This document shows positions 6,854 through 13,087 of a stretch of 13,087 nt of DNA, in pieces. Each line of letters opens with the position of its first letter. The first letter of the stretch is position 1. The stretch comes from an uncultured Actinomycetes bacterium (GTDB lineage: Bacteria; Actinomycetota; Actinomycetes; S36-B12; UBA5976). The notes under the pieces are model-generated. The model was given only the letters and a program-made list of their open reading frames with translations, was not told the origin of the DNA and did not search any database. A program made the position numbers and the translations under genes. The DNA lies in contig CAJBBC010000133.1 of NCBI GenBank assembly GCA_903951185.1, forward strand, positions 1 to 13,087. Direction: 5' to 3'.

Positions 6854-7585
6854 TTACTCCTGGATCCATCGGATTTTACTTAATATTGCACCGGCTGCTA
6901 TTGCTCCTGCAGTTGAAGTGCGCATTACGGTATTGCCCATTTTTACCTGTTCAATCGCCGAAAACATTTCAAGTTCTTCAGGAGCGACTCCGCCCTCAGG
7001 TCCAACTATTAAAAGGATCGACCCGCTTTCAGGTAGCGAAATACTGGCAAGACTTTTAACTGCTGATTCATGTAGAACTATGGCGAGATCAAACTGCGTT
7101 GCAAAAGTAGCAAGCTGCCCTGGATCAACCACATCGTGTATTACCGGGATCCAGCTACGTCGTGCCTGCTTACTTGCTTGGGTTACAGTAGTTTGCCATT
7201 TTGCTTTACCTTTTTGCGGATCATCCCATTTTGCGATGGAGTATTTTGCCCGCCAAGGCACAATTGCGTCAACACCTACTTCAGTTAATATCTCGAGAGC
7301 TAAGTCAGCTCGATCGCCTTTTGCTAAAGCTTGAGCAACAGTGAGACTTAATTTTGGTTTAACTTCTGTTGACCAGGTTGTCACATTTAAAGTCAACGTA
7401 CTCTTAGTAACGGTCGAAACTGTTCCACTTACCCGCACACCTTGTCCATCGCATAGTTCAATAACTTCACCGACGCTGGTGCGTTTTACTTTGATGGCAT
7501 GGTGGGCTTCATCACCGGTTAACTCAACAACAGAAACGCCTTCTACCAACTGACTTGGGCTAACTAAATAAACTTGAGCGCTCAT
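6854..7585 (-). CDS. rsmE: 16S rRNA (uracil1498-N3)-methyltransferase RsmE
   Basis: RsmE uses S-adenosylmethionine to methylate N3 of U1498 in helix 44 of 16S rRNA, in the decoding region, acting on the assembled 30S subunit. The 243-residue product has an N-terminal PUA-like domain (about 1-70, with DEAHHAIKVKR at 25-35) and a C-terminal SPOUT methyltransferase domain. The knot motifs are visible as LLIVGPEGGVAPEELEMF (191-208) and MGNTVMRTSTAGAIAAGAIL (216-235). The second is the family's LRTETA-type cofactor loop in the RTSTAG form. Length is typical. Its ATG overlaps the dnaJ TGA as ATGA. Pairing of dnaJ with rsmE is common in Gram-positive bacteria. Confidence 0.96.
   Translation of the reverse strand: MSAQVYLVSPSQLVEGVSVVELTGDEAHHAIKVKRTSVGEVIELCDGQGVRVSGTVSTVTKSTLTLNVTTWSTEVKPKLSLTVAQALAKGDRADLALEILTEVGVDAIVPWRAKYSIAKWDDPQKGKAKWQTTVTQASKQARRSWIPVIHDVVDPGQLATFATQFDLAIVLHESAVKSLASISLPESGSILLIVGPEGGVAPEELEMFSAIEQVKMGNTVMRTSTAGAIAAGAILSKIRWIQE
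6857..6861 (-). promoter_or_regulatory. Shine-Dalgarno site deciding the HIT gene start
   Basis: AGGAG on the minus strand, five bases before the ATG at 6851-6849. It lies within the last two sense codons of rsmE (CAG GAG, then TAA). The ribosome site for the HIT gene is therefore embedded in the upstream coding sequence, and it rules in favour of the shorter HIT start. Confidence 0.8.
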
Positions 7586-8688
7586 CGACCGGTAAACGCG
7601 TCCTTAATTTTCCCCAAAAATCCAGAACTATGTTCATCAAATGCTGCTGCAGGTTTTTCTTCATTGCGTAAAACTGCTAATTGATTTAACAACTCGATTT
7701 GTGCAGCTGTTAAGTCACTTGGGGTCTCTACTTCTAAATGCACAATCAAGTCCCCTCGGCCACTGGAACGAAGTCGCGGCATACCTTGATTGCGAAGGAT
7801 CACTGTTTGACCAGATTGTGTGCCGGGTTTGATATTCACCGAATTACTTCCATCCAAAGTTTCCAGCTCTAAAGTTGCCCCAAGGGCAGCAGCTGTCATT
7901 GGTAAAGTCAATGTCGCATGTAATTGATCACCGTTACGTTGAAAAATTGGATGCGCAATTTCAATAATCTCTACATATAAATCACCATTTGGTCCACCAC
8001 CTGGGCCAACTTCACCCTGACCAGTCATCTGAATTCGAGTGCCGCCCTCAACACCTGCGGGAATATTCACAGTAATTGTTGAACGCGTTCGAACTCGCCC
8101 ATCACCTGCACACTCAGCACATGGATGCGGATTCAAAGTACCAAATCCTTGGCACTGTGGACATTGTCTTGTGGTCATGACTTGGCCAATAAAAGATTTT
8201 TGTACAGACTGTATTTCGCCACGACCATGACACATCGAACAATCAACTATCGAAGCATCTTTGGCAGTACCGGCTCCACTACAAACTGTGCAACGAACTG
8301 CAGTATCAACATTTAGTTCGCGTGATGTACCAAATGCTGCATCTTCAAGTGAAACTTGAATTCGAATTAAAGCATCTTGGCCACGACGCGATCTCGGCCG
8401 CGGACCACGTTGGCCGCCACCAAAAAATGCATCAACTATGTCGCCGAAGCCAAACCCAGCTGCTGAATTAAACCCACCACTTGAGAATGGATCGCCACCC
8501 AAGTCATACATCTGACGTTTTTGTGGATCAGAGAGCACTTCGTAGGCTGCCGTAACTTCTTTGAACCGGTCGCCTTCGGCTGGGTTTATATCCGGATGAA
8601 GTTCCCGAGCAAGTTTTCGATAAGCCCGCTTAATTTCCTCAGCTGAAGCTTCGCGATTCACACCTAGTACTTGATAATGGTCTGCCAT
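7582..8688 (-). CDS. dnaJ: Chaperone protein DnaJ (hrcA-linked copy)
   Basis: DnaJ is the Hsp40 co-chaperone that delivers unfolded clients to DnaK and triggers its ATPase. The 368-residue product is a complete type I DnaJ. The J domain spans 1-64 with HPD at 31-33. A short G/F-rich linker lies around 64-92. Four zinc-binding CxxCxGxG repeats start at C133, C150, C176 and C190, and two beta-sandwich client domains follow to about residue 340. All zinc cysteines are present. Actinobacteria often have two dnaJ genes, one in the dnaK operon and one behind hrcA; this is the second kind by context. The ATG overlaps the hrcA TAA by one base (TAATG), so translation is probably coupled. Expression should follow the CIRCE operator upstream of hrcA. 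Confidence 0.97.
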   Translation of the reverse strand: MADHYQVLGVNREASAEEIKRAYRKLARELHPDINPAEGDRFKEVTAAYEVLSDPQKRQMYDLGGDPFSSGGFNSAAGFGFGDIVDAFFGGGQRGPRPRSRRGQDALIRIQVSLEDAAFGTSRELNVDTAVRCTVCSGAGTAKDASIVDCSMCHGRGEIQSVQKSFIGQVMTTRQCPQCQGFGTLNPHPCAECAGDGRVRTRSTITVNIPAGVEGGTRIQMTGQGEVGPGGGPNGDLYVEIIEIAHPIFQRNGDQLHATLTLPMTAAALGATLELETLDGSNSVNIKPGTQSGQTVILRNQGMPRLRSSGRGDLIVHLEVETPSDLTAAQIELLNQLAVLRNEEKPAAAFDEHSSGFLGKIKDAFTGR

Positions 8689-9704
8689 TACTTACCCATC
8701 AAAATCTGGCCAACATATTTAGCTACCGCTCGCACAGATGTCATTGAATTTGCATAATCCATCCGAGTTGGACCAAGTACGCCTAAATGGGCTAACGACT
8801 GTGGGCCTGAGCCATATCCGACAGTTACAACAGATGCAGACTGTAATTCTTCAACATTATTTTCATGTCCAATCCGCACTGTGATGGCATCGGGCTCGGC
8901 TGCTTCACCAAGTAAACGTAATAAAACGACATGCTCTTCAAGTGCTTCAAGTACAGGTCCAACTGAAGTCAAGAAGTCTGTGCCAATTCTGGTTAAGTTT
9001 GAAGTGCCGCCAACAACTACGCGACCTTCTGTTTGGGCCACAACTGATTCGATTAGCGTTGCCACAATACTGGCAACTAAAGGACGAATGGCTGGGGCAA
9101 ATTGTTCTGAAATCGAAGTAAGTCTTGTTGGCACGTCAGTGAAATACTGACCATCTAATGCGCCATTAAATTTTGTGCGCAACTCTGCCAATAACTCATC
9201 AGTTATGGCAATTGGTGATTCAATTACGCGTTGCTCAATTCGTCCTGTGTCAGCAATAACAATAAGTAAAAGTCGAAGTTCGCCAGCGTTAACTAATTCA
9301 ATATGTCTAATTGAACTACGGCCAAGTGAAGGGTACTGAACTAGAGCAACTTGCTTAGTTAATTGCGCCAGTAATCGCACAGTTCTGTTCATCACATCGT
9401 CTAAGTCAACTGCTTGATCCAAAAAAGTTTCAATGGCTTTACGTTCACTTGAAGACAATGGTTTGATCGTGCTTAATTTGTCTACGAAAATTCGATAACC
9501 AGCATCCGTTGGAATCCGCCCGGCACTTGTATGCGGCGCACTAATTAAACCCTCTTCTTCAAGGGCAGCCATATCGTTACGAATAGTGGCTGAAGAGACA
9601 CCAAGTTTGTGGCGATCAGCTAACGACTTAGAACCTACTGGTTCATTTGTTTGAATGTAGTCCTCAACAATGGCGCGTAAAACCGACAATTTACGGTCTT
9701 CCAT
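8688..9704 (-). CDS. hrcA: Heat-inducible transcription repressor HrcA
   Basis: HrcA represses heat-shock genes by binding the CIRCE inverted repeat; loss of activity when chaperones are titrated by unfolded protein gives induction. The 338-residue product has an N-terminal winged helix (about 1-75), with the recognition helix in GVSSATIRNDMAALEEEGLI (35-54) and the wing sequence HTSAGRIPT (58-66). A GAF-like domain and dimerisation region follow, including GGTSNLTRI and the C-terminal LGVLGPTRMDYANSM stretch, a strong HrcA signature. I chose the ATG at 9704-9702 because AAGGAG lies six bases before it and MEDRKLSVLRAIV is the usual family start. An in-frame TTG nine codons earlier would give 347 residues but has no such support. 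A CIRCE copy lies 75 bases upstream, so the gene is very likely self-repressed. Confidence 0.97.
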   Translation of the reverse strand: MEDRKLSVLRAIVEDYIQTNEPVGSKSLADRHKLGVSSATIRNDMAALEEEGLISAPHTSAGRIPTDAGYRIFVDKLSTIKPLSSSERKAIETFLDQAVDLDDVMNRTVRLLAQLTKQVALVQYPSLGRSSIRHIELVNAGELRLLLIVIADTGRIEQRVIESPIAITDELLAELRTKFNGALDGQYFTDVPTRLTSISEQFAPAIRPLVASIVATLIESVVAQTEGRVVVGGTSNLTRIGTDFLTSVGPVLEALEEHVVLLRLLGEAAEPDAITVRIGHENNVEELQSASVVTVGYGSGPQSLAHLGVLGPTRMDYANSMTSVRAVAKYVGQILMGK

Positions 9705-9710
9705 TACGCA

Positions 9711-9716
9711 CTCCTT
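9711..9716 (-). promoter_or_regulatory. Shine-Dalgarno site deciding the hrcA start
   Basis: AAGGAG on the minus strand, six bases before the ATG at 9704-9702. It is the strongest ribosome site in the window and supports the shorter hrcA start over the upstream TTG. Confidence 0.85.
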
Positions 9717-9778
9717 CGTTCCTAAACTCAACTAACTCATCCAAATAGTTGAACTCGAAATCTAAACCCGGGTAAAAA

Positions 9779-9805
9779 TCAGCACTTAGGACTCGAGAGT
9801 GCTAG
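9779..9805 (-). promoter_or_regulatory. CIRCE operator (HrcA binding site)
   Basis: Read on the plus strand, TCAGCACTT (9779-9787) and GAGTGCTAG (9797-9805) flank exactly nine bases. The CIRCE consensus is TTAGCACTC-N9-GAGTGCTAA, so the arms match seven of nine and eight of nine positions with the canonical spacing. It is the only such repeat I found in the window. It lies in the 155-base gap upstream of hrcA and downstream of hemW, the expected place for autoregulation of an hrcA-dnaJ unit. It implies heat-shock control of hrcA, dnaJ and possibly the downstream genes. Other CIRCE sites, for example before groES or groEL, would be outside this window. Confidence 0.93.
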
Positions 9806-9809
9806 TTTA
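9804..9809 (-). promoter_or_regulatory. Candidate -10 box of the hrcA promoter
   Basis: TAAACT on the minus strand overlaps the upstream edge of the CIRCE element by two bases and fits TAnnnT. Transcription would start within CIRCE, so bound HrcA would block RNA polymerase, and the mRNA would have a leader of about 90 bases. I see no good -35 box at 16-18 bases. The remainder of 9705-9860 holds the operator and hrcA ribosome site and no gene. Confidence 0.4.
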
Positions 9810-9860
9810 ACTGGCTTTAGATCGGGACGCTTTTCCTTACCTGCCAACAAATTTTGCCAG

Positions 9861-11009
9861 TTAATTCCACAACCGGCTAACTAAACCGTCAGCCAGTAGC
9901 CGACCTTTCGGTGTTAGCACAACCCGGCCTAACGTAAATAAATCTGAATAAAGTAAACCCTGGGTTACCGCTTCATTTGCCTGCTCAATTCCAGCTGACG
10001 ATAAAGTTGCTAGTTCAATTCCGTCGCGTAAGCGTAACCCCAACATAATATTTTCATTGGCAATTTCCGTTGCGCTTAATACTTCACTGCCATCAATTGG
10101 TTCTTCATTTTGATCAACTTGGGCAGCCCAAGCAGCAGGATGTTTAATCATCCAAGTACGTAATCCATTTATATGCGCATGTGCGCCAGGTCCAATGCCA
10201 ATCCAGTCTTGGTTATGCCAATAATTTAAATTATGTTTACATTCGCCACCAGGTTTTGCCCAATTGCTGACTTCGTACCACTCAAATCCTGCTGAAGATA
10301 ACTGTTGATCTATTAATTCGTAGCGGCTAGCTGCTACATCATCACTTGGGGCATTTACTTCGCCACGTGCTACCTGAGCTGCCAGCTTTGTGCCCGGCTC
10401 GACAATAAGAGAATAAGCACTCACGTGGTCTATGTCTGCAGCAATAACTTCACTTAAAGTTAATTCCAATTCAGCTTGCGTTTCATTGGGCGAACCGTAA
10501 ATTAAGTCAACACTAATGTGTTCAAATCCAGCTTCATTCGCCCAATTAACCGCTTCCCAAGTTCGCCCAGGCGTATGAGTGCGCTCTAGTAATTGCAAAA
10601 CTTTCGGTGCACTACTTTGATGGCCAAACGACACTCGAGTGAAACCACCCTCCCGCAGAATTTCTAGATCGTGAGCATTTACTGAATCTGGATTAACTTC
10701 AGTAGTAATTTCAGCATTTACTAAAAGACCAAACTCCTTTTTGAGACTAGTTAGCGCTCTAACTAGTTCACTTGAACCCAGTAGTGTGGGCGTCCCGCCA
10801 CCAAAGAAAACGCTGGTTAACGGTTGGCTGTTATTTCCTAAAGCAGTTCGCTGGCGAGTAACTTCAGAAATAACTCGATCTACATAAGTTGCCGTACTAA
10901 CTGTGGTGCCATCACGTTGTAATTCCTGCGCAGTGTAGGTATTGAAATCACAATATCCACATCTAGTTGCACAAAATGGCACGTGGACGTAAGCGCCTAA
11001 AGTTCGCAT
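9861..11009 (-). CDS. hemW: Radical SAM protein HemW (heme chaperone, HemN-like)
   Basis: HemW is a radical SAM family protein that binds heme and delivers it to membrane heme proteins; it is often misnamed coproporphyrinogen III oxidase. The 382-residue product has the cluster motif CATRCGYC (C13, C17, C20) followed by DF, the HemW pattern; HemN has an extra cysteine there. The glycine motif GGGTPT is at 70-75 and EVNPDS at 104-109. The HNxxYW signature of HemW, HNLNYW, is at 259-264, followed by GIGPGAHAHI (271-280). A C-terminal HemN-type domain follows. Length is typical. The start is two bases after the MOSC gene stop, without a clear Shine-Dalgarno. It ends before the hrcA spacer. True oxidase function is unlikely given the motif. 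Confidence 0.94.
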   Translation of the reverse strand: MRTLGAYVHVPFCATRCGYCDFNTYTAQELQRDGTTVSTATYVDRVISEVTRQRTALGNNSQPLTSVFFGGGTPTLLGSSELVRALTSLKKEFGLLVNAEITTEVNPDSVNAHDLEILREGGFTRVSFGHQSSAPKVLQLLERTHTPGRTWEAVNWANEAGFEHISVDLIYGSPNETQAELELTLSEVIAADIDHVSAYSLIVEPGTKLAAQVARGEVNAPSDDVAASRYELIDQQLSSAGFEWYEVSNWAKPGGECKHNLNYWHNQDWIGIGPGAHAHINGLRTWMIKHPAAWAAQVDQNEEPIDGSEVLSATEIANENIMLGLRLRDGIELATLSSAGIEQANEAVTQGLLYSDLFTLGRVVLTPKGRLLADGLVSRLWN

Positions 11010-11011
11010 AT

Positions 11012-11647
11012 TTAAATTAGAAACTTTGCAAATTTATCGCGAGCTTCAAGTTCAATATCCGGACAATTAACACATCGGTTAACTCGTTCTTGGTCTCGAT
11101 CGCCGGTATGGACTTTGAAGTAATCAAGTATTGTCACATCGTGGTTTGGAACTTCAATAATTTCAAATTCATCAGAAGCTTTAACTAATCCATTTTCTAA
11201 AACTCTCAAATAAGTCCCTGGCCGACCACCTTGAGTAAATCGCTTAACCCATTGGTCAAGATTCATCCATCGTTGAAAAGTGCCACATGGAATTCTTGGT
11301 GTGGTGACTTGTAATAATGCGCTACCAACTTTTACTTTGGTACCAATTATTAAGGTGTTTAGATCAATCCCAGTGGTAGTTAAATTCTCACCAAATTGCC
11401 CTGGAGTTAATGCCATTTCTAACTGCGCTGACCACCAGTCGTAATCCTCTAGGGCAAAAGCATAAACAGCTTGATTAGGTGAACCGTGATATTCCATATC
11501 TGACCTGGAATCGCCAGCTACCCCGCTGGTCGTTACTTCTCGCGCATCTTTTACTGGACGTTTATCAATCGAAGTTATTCCAACTGTTCCGCCAACATCT
11601 GGAACTTGGTCATACACCACATTTAGTGAAACAACTTTTGCCAACAT
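11012..11647 (-). CDS. MOSC-domain protein (YiiM-like)
   Basis: A 211-residue soluble protein with a MOSC (molybdenum cofactor sulfurase C-terminal) domain. Visible motifs are GVAGDSRSDMEYHGSPNQAV (42-61), FGENLT (85-90) and PRIPCGTFQRW (117-127); C121 is the conserved cysteine proposed to carry sulfur or bind cofactor in the superfamily. YiiM relatives take part in molybdenum-cofactor dependent reduction of N-hydroxylated compounds, but no cofactor or partner genes occur here, so the role is open. The C-terminal tail adds a pair RCVNCPD with C192 and C195, near the end of the protein. The ATG is six bases after AAGGA and two bases after the lepA stop. The gene sits between lepA and hemW, where many actinobacteria have no MOSC gene, so it may be a lineage-specific insertion. 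Confidence 0.88.
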   Translation of the reverse strand: MLAKVVSLNVVYDQVPDVGGTVGITSIDKRPVKDAREVTTSGVAGDSRSDMEYHGSPNQAVYAFALEDYDWWSAQLEMALTPGQFGENLTTTGIDLNTLIIGTKVKVGSALLQVTTPRIPCGTFQRWMNLDQWVKRFTQGGRPGTYLRVLENGLVKASDEFEIIEVPNHDVTILDYFKVHTGDRDQERVNRCVNCPDIELEARDKFAKFLI

Positions 11648-11649
11648 AG

Positions 11650-13087
11650 TTAGTCCTTGACTTTAGCTTTTACACCATTGTCATCGGTGGAAAGTGCAGC
11701 AATGAAAGCTTCTTGCGGAACTTCGACTCGACCAACCATCTTCATTCGCTTCTTACCCTCTTTTTGCTTTTCGAGTAATTTACGTTTACGTGAAATATCG
11801 CCACCATAACATTTAGCTAAAACATCTTTACGGATTGCGCGAATAGTTTCGCGGGCAATAATTCGAGCACCGATTGCTGCCTGGATTGGCACCTCAAATT
11901 GCTGGCGTGGAATAAGTTCTTTTAGTTTTGCGGCCATCAGAGTTCCATAGGTGTATGACTTATCTCTGTGCACAATTGCACTGAATGCATCTACTGGATC
12001 ACCGTGAAGCAGAATATCCACTTTTACTAGATCTGCACTTTGTTCACCGGTGGTTTCGTAATCGAGTGAGGCATATCCTCGAGTTCTTGATTTAAGTTGA
12101 TCAAAAAAGTCAAAAACAATTTCAGCAAGTGGCAACGTGTAGCGCATCTCAACTCGATCTGCTGACAGATAGTCCATGCCAAGTAGTGTTCCTCGTCGGG
12201 TCTGGCAGAGTTCCATAATTGCGCCAACAAACTCATTTGGCGTCAAAATAGTGGATTTAACAATCGGCTCATTAACTTCGGCTATTTTGCCATTTGGAAA
12301 TTCGCTCGGATTTGTCACGATTATCTCTTTACCGTCTTCCATTTTCACTCGATAAATTACGTTTGGTGCAGTGGAAATTAAGTCCAAGTTAAATTCACGT
12401 TCAAGTCGTTCGCGCACAATTTCCAAATGCAGTAACCCTAGGAAGCCGCAGCGGAAGCCAAAGCCTAGTGCTACTGAAGATTCTGGTTCGTAAACCAGAG
12501 CCGCATCATTTAATTTGAGTTTGTCTAATGCTTCACGTAGTTCTGGGAAGTCTGAACCATCCAGTGGATATAAACCAGAAAAAACCATTGGCTTTGGATC
12601 GCGATAGCCACCAAGAGCATCTTTAGCTGGATTAGCTGCCAATGTAATAGTGTCGCCAACTCGTGATTGTCGAACATCTTTCACACCGGTGATTAAGTAA
12701 CCTACTTCGCCAACGCTGATACCTTTTGACGGAACTGGCTCAGGCGAAATTACGCCAACTTCTAAAATTTCGTGCTGTTCCAGCGTGCTCATCATTTTAA
12801 TTTTTTCCCGATGTGGAATGCGACCATCGATCACCCGAACATAAGTAACCACACCACGATATGTGTCATAAACCGAATCAAAAATTAAGGCGCGAGCTGG
12901 AGCATTTGCATCGCCGACTGGAGCCGGAATTTGTTTAACAACTTCATTTAATAATTCACCAACGCCAGCGCCAGTTTTGGCACTAACTTTAAATACATCC
13001 TCAGGTTTACAACCAATAATGTGTGCTAATTCAGCTGCATATTTTTCAGGTTGCGCAGCAGGTAAATCGATTTTATTTAGCACTGGA
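11650..13087 (-). CDS. lepA: Elongation factor 4 (LepA), lacking its N-terminus at the right edge
   Basis: LepA/EF4 is a ribosome-bound translational GTPase implicated in back-translocation and in 30S biogenesis. The visible frame gives about 478 residues and is still open at the window edge: CCA (Pro) precedes GTG CTA AAT AAA ATC GAT, which encodes the G4 region PVLNKID. The GTG is therefore an internal valine codon, not a start. About 125 residues with G1-G3 lie outside. Visible parts are G5 SAKTG, then domain II beginning ALIFDSVYDTYRGVVTYVRV. Next come the GFGFRCGFLGLLHLEIVRER stretch of domain III and the LepA-specific C-terminal domain with GGDISRKRKLLEKQKEGKKR. The last of these is diagnostic of LepA and absent from EF-G. 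It leads the cluster and is followed after two bases by the MOSC gene. Confidence 0.97.
   Translation of the reverse strand, partial: PVLNKIDLPAAQPEKYAAELAHIIGCKPEDVFKVSAKTGAGVGELLNEVVKQIPAPVGDANAPARALIFDSVYDTYRGVVTYVRVIDGRIPHREKIKMMSTLEQHEILEVGVISPEPVPSKGISVGEVGYLITGVKDVRQSRVGDTITLAANPAKDALGGYRDPKPMVFSGLYPLDGSDFPELREALDKLKLNDAALVYEPESSVALGFGFRCGFLGLLHLEIVRERLEREFNLDLISTAPNVIYRVKMEDGKEIIVTNPSEFPNGKIAEVNEPIVKSTILTPNEFVGAIMELCQTRRGTLLGMDYLSADRVEMRYTLPLAEIVFDFFDQLKSRTRGYASLDYETTGEQSADLVKVDILLHGDPVDAFSAIVHRDKSYTYGTLMAAKLKELIPRQQFEVPIQAAIGARIIARETIRAIRKDVLAKCYGGDISRKRKLLEKQKEGKKRMKMVGRVEVPQEAFIAALSTDDNGVKAKVKD
11654..11658 (-). promoter_or_regulatory. Shine-Dalgarno site of the MOSC gene
   Basis: AAGGA on the minus strand, six bases before the ATG at 11647-11645, lying in the last codons of lepA. 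It supports the chosen start and suggests coupled translation. Confidence 0.65.

Noticed and set aside
6801..7334. Plus-strand open frame of 177 codons
   Set aside because: It is antisense to rsmE and the start of the HIT gene, with no domain-like features.
9841..9860. Possible terminator hairpin just after hemW (CTGCCAA and TTGCCAG arms)
   Set aside because: The stem is seven pairs with a central C-C mismatch, and no T run follows on the minus strand, so it is too weak to call.
12027..12236. Minus-strand open frame of 69 codons
   Set aside because: It lies in another frame inside lepA, where the correct frame carries continuous family sequence.
13081..13083. GTG as the start codon of the lepA frame
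   Set aside because: The frame continues upstream (CCA, Pro) to the window edge and the GTG encodes the valine of the internal PVLNKID motif, so the gene is cut by the window and does not start there.
1..13087. A novel defence, mobile or biosynthetic system
   Set aside because: I looked on both strands for repeats, integrase or transposase motifs, tRNA-like ends, CRISPR spacing, toxin-antitoxin pairs and clusters of unknown genes. Nearly every base belongs to a recognised housekeeping family.

Overview
This window reads as core chromosome from a low-GC actinobacterium. By eye the G+C is in the low forties. The gene order lepA - (MOSC) - hemW - hrcA - dnaJ - rsmE - HIT - phoH - ybeY - corC - deaminase-like - (EamA) - era - recO is the conserved actinobacterial arrangement, including the dnaJ copy paired with hrcA. 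The AT-rich coding, minimal spacers and small proteins would suit a streamlined freshwater lineage such as the acI / Nanopelagicales group. That placement is inference from style, not from a marker gene.

Layout: twelve genes run on the minus strand from lepA at the right edge (5' end outside the window) down to era. They are packed with overlaps of 1-8 bases or gaps of 2-18 bases. The single real break is the 155-base hemW-hrcA spacer, which holds a clear CIRCE heat-shock operator, so hrcA onward is probably its own transcription unit. After era, one plus-strand gene (an AI-2E family membrane protein) lies tail-to-tail with era and overlaps its stop. Beyond it, recO resumes on the minus strand and runs off the left edge.

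How the genes work together: four products act on the small ribosomal subunit or its assembly. RsmE methylates 16S U1498, YbeY is a 16S maturation endonuclease, Era is the 30S assembly GTPase that binds the 16S 3' end, and LepA is a translational GTPase. HrcA and DnaJ form the heat-shock part, HemW handles heme, and RecO serves recombinational repair. PhoH, the HIT protein, the CorC-like protein and the deaminase-like protein are conserved riders of the cluster. The MOSC, EamA and AI-2E genes look like lineage-specific additions.

I found no mobile element, CRISPR array, tRNA, rRNA, toxin-antitoxin pair or evident new system. The points most worth a second look are a cytidine-deaminase-like protein with no zinc ligands, the CIRCE operator, possible leaderless promoters, and the opposite-strand gene between era and recO. 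No stretch longer than 300 bases lacks a gene.
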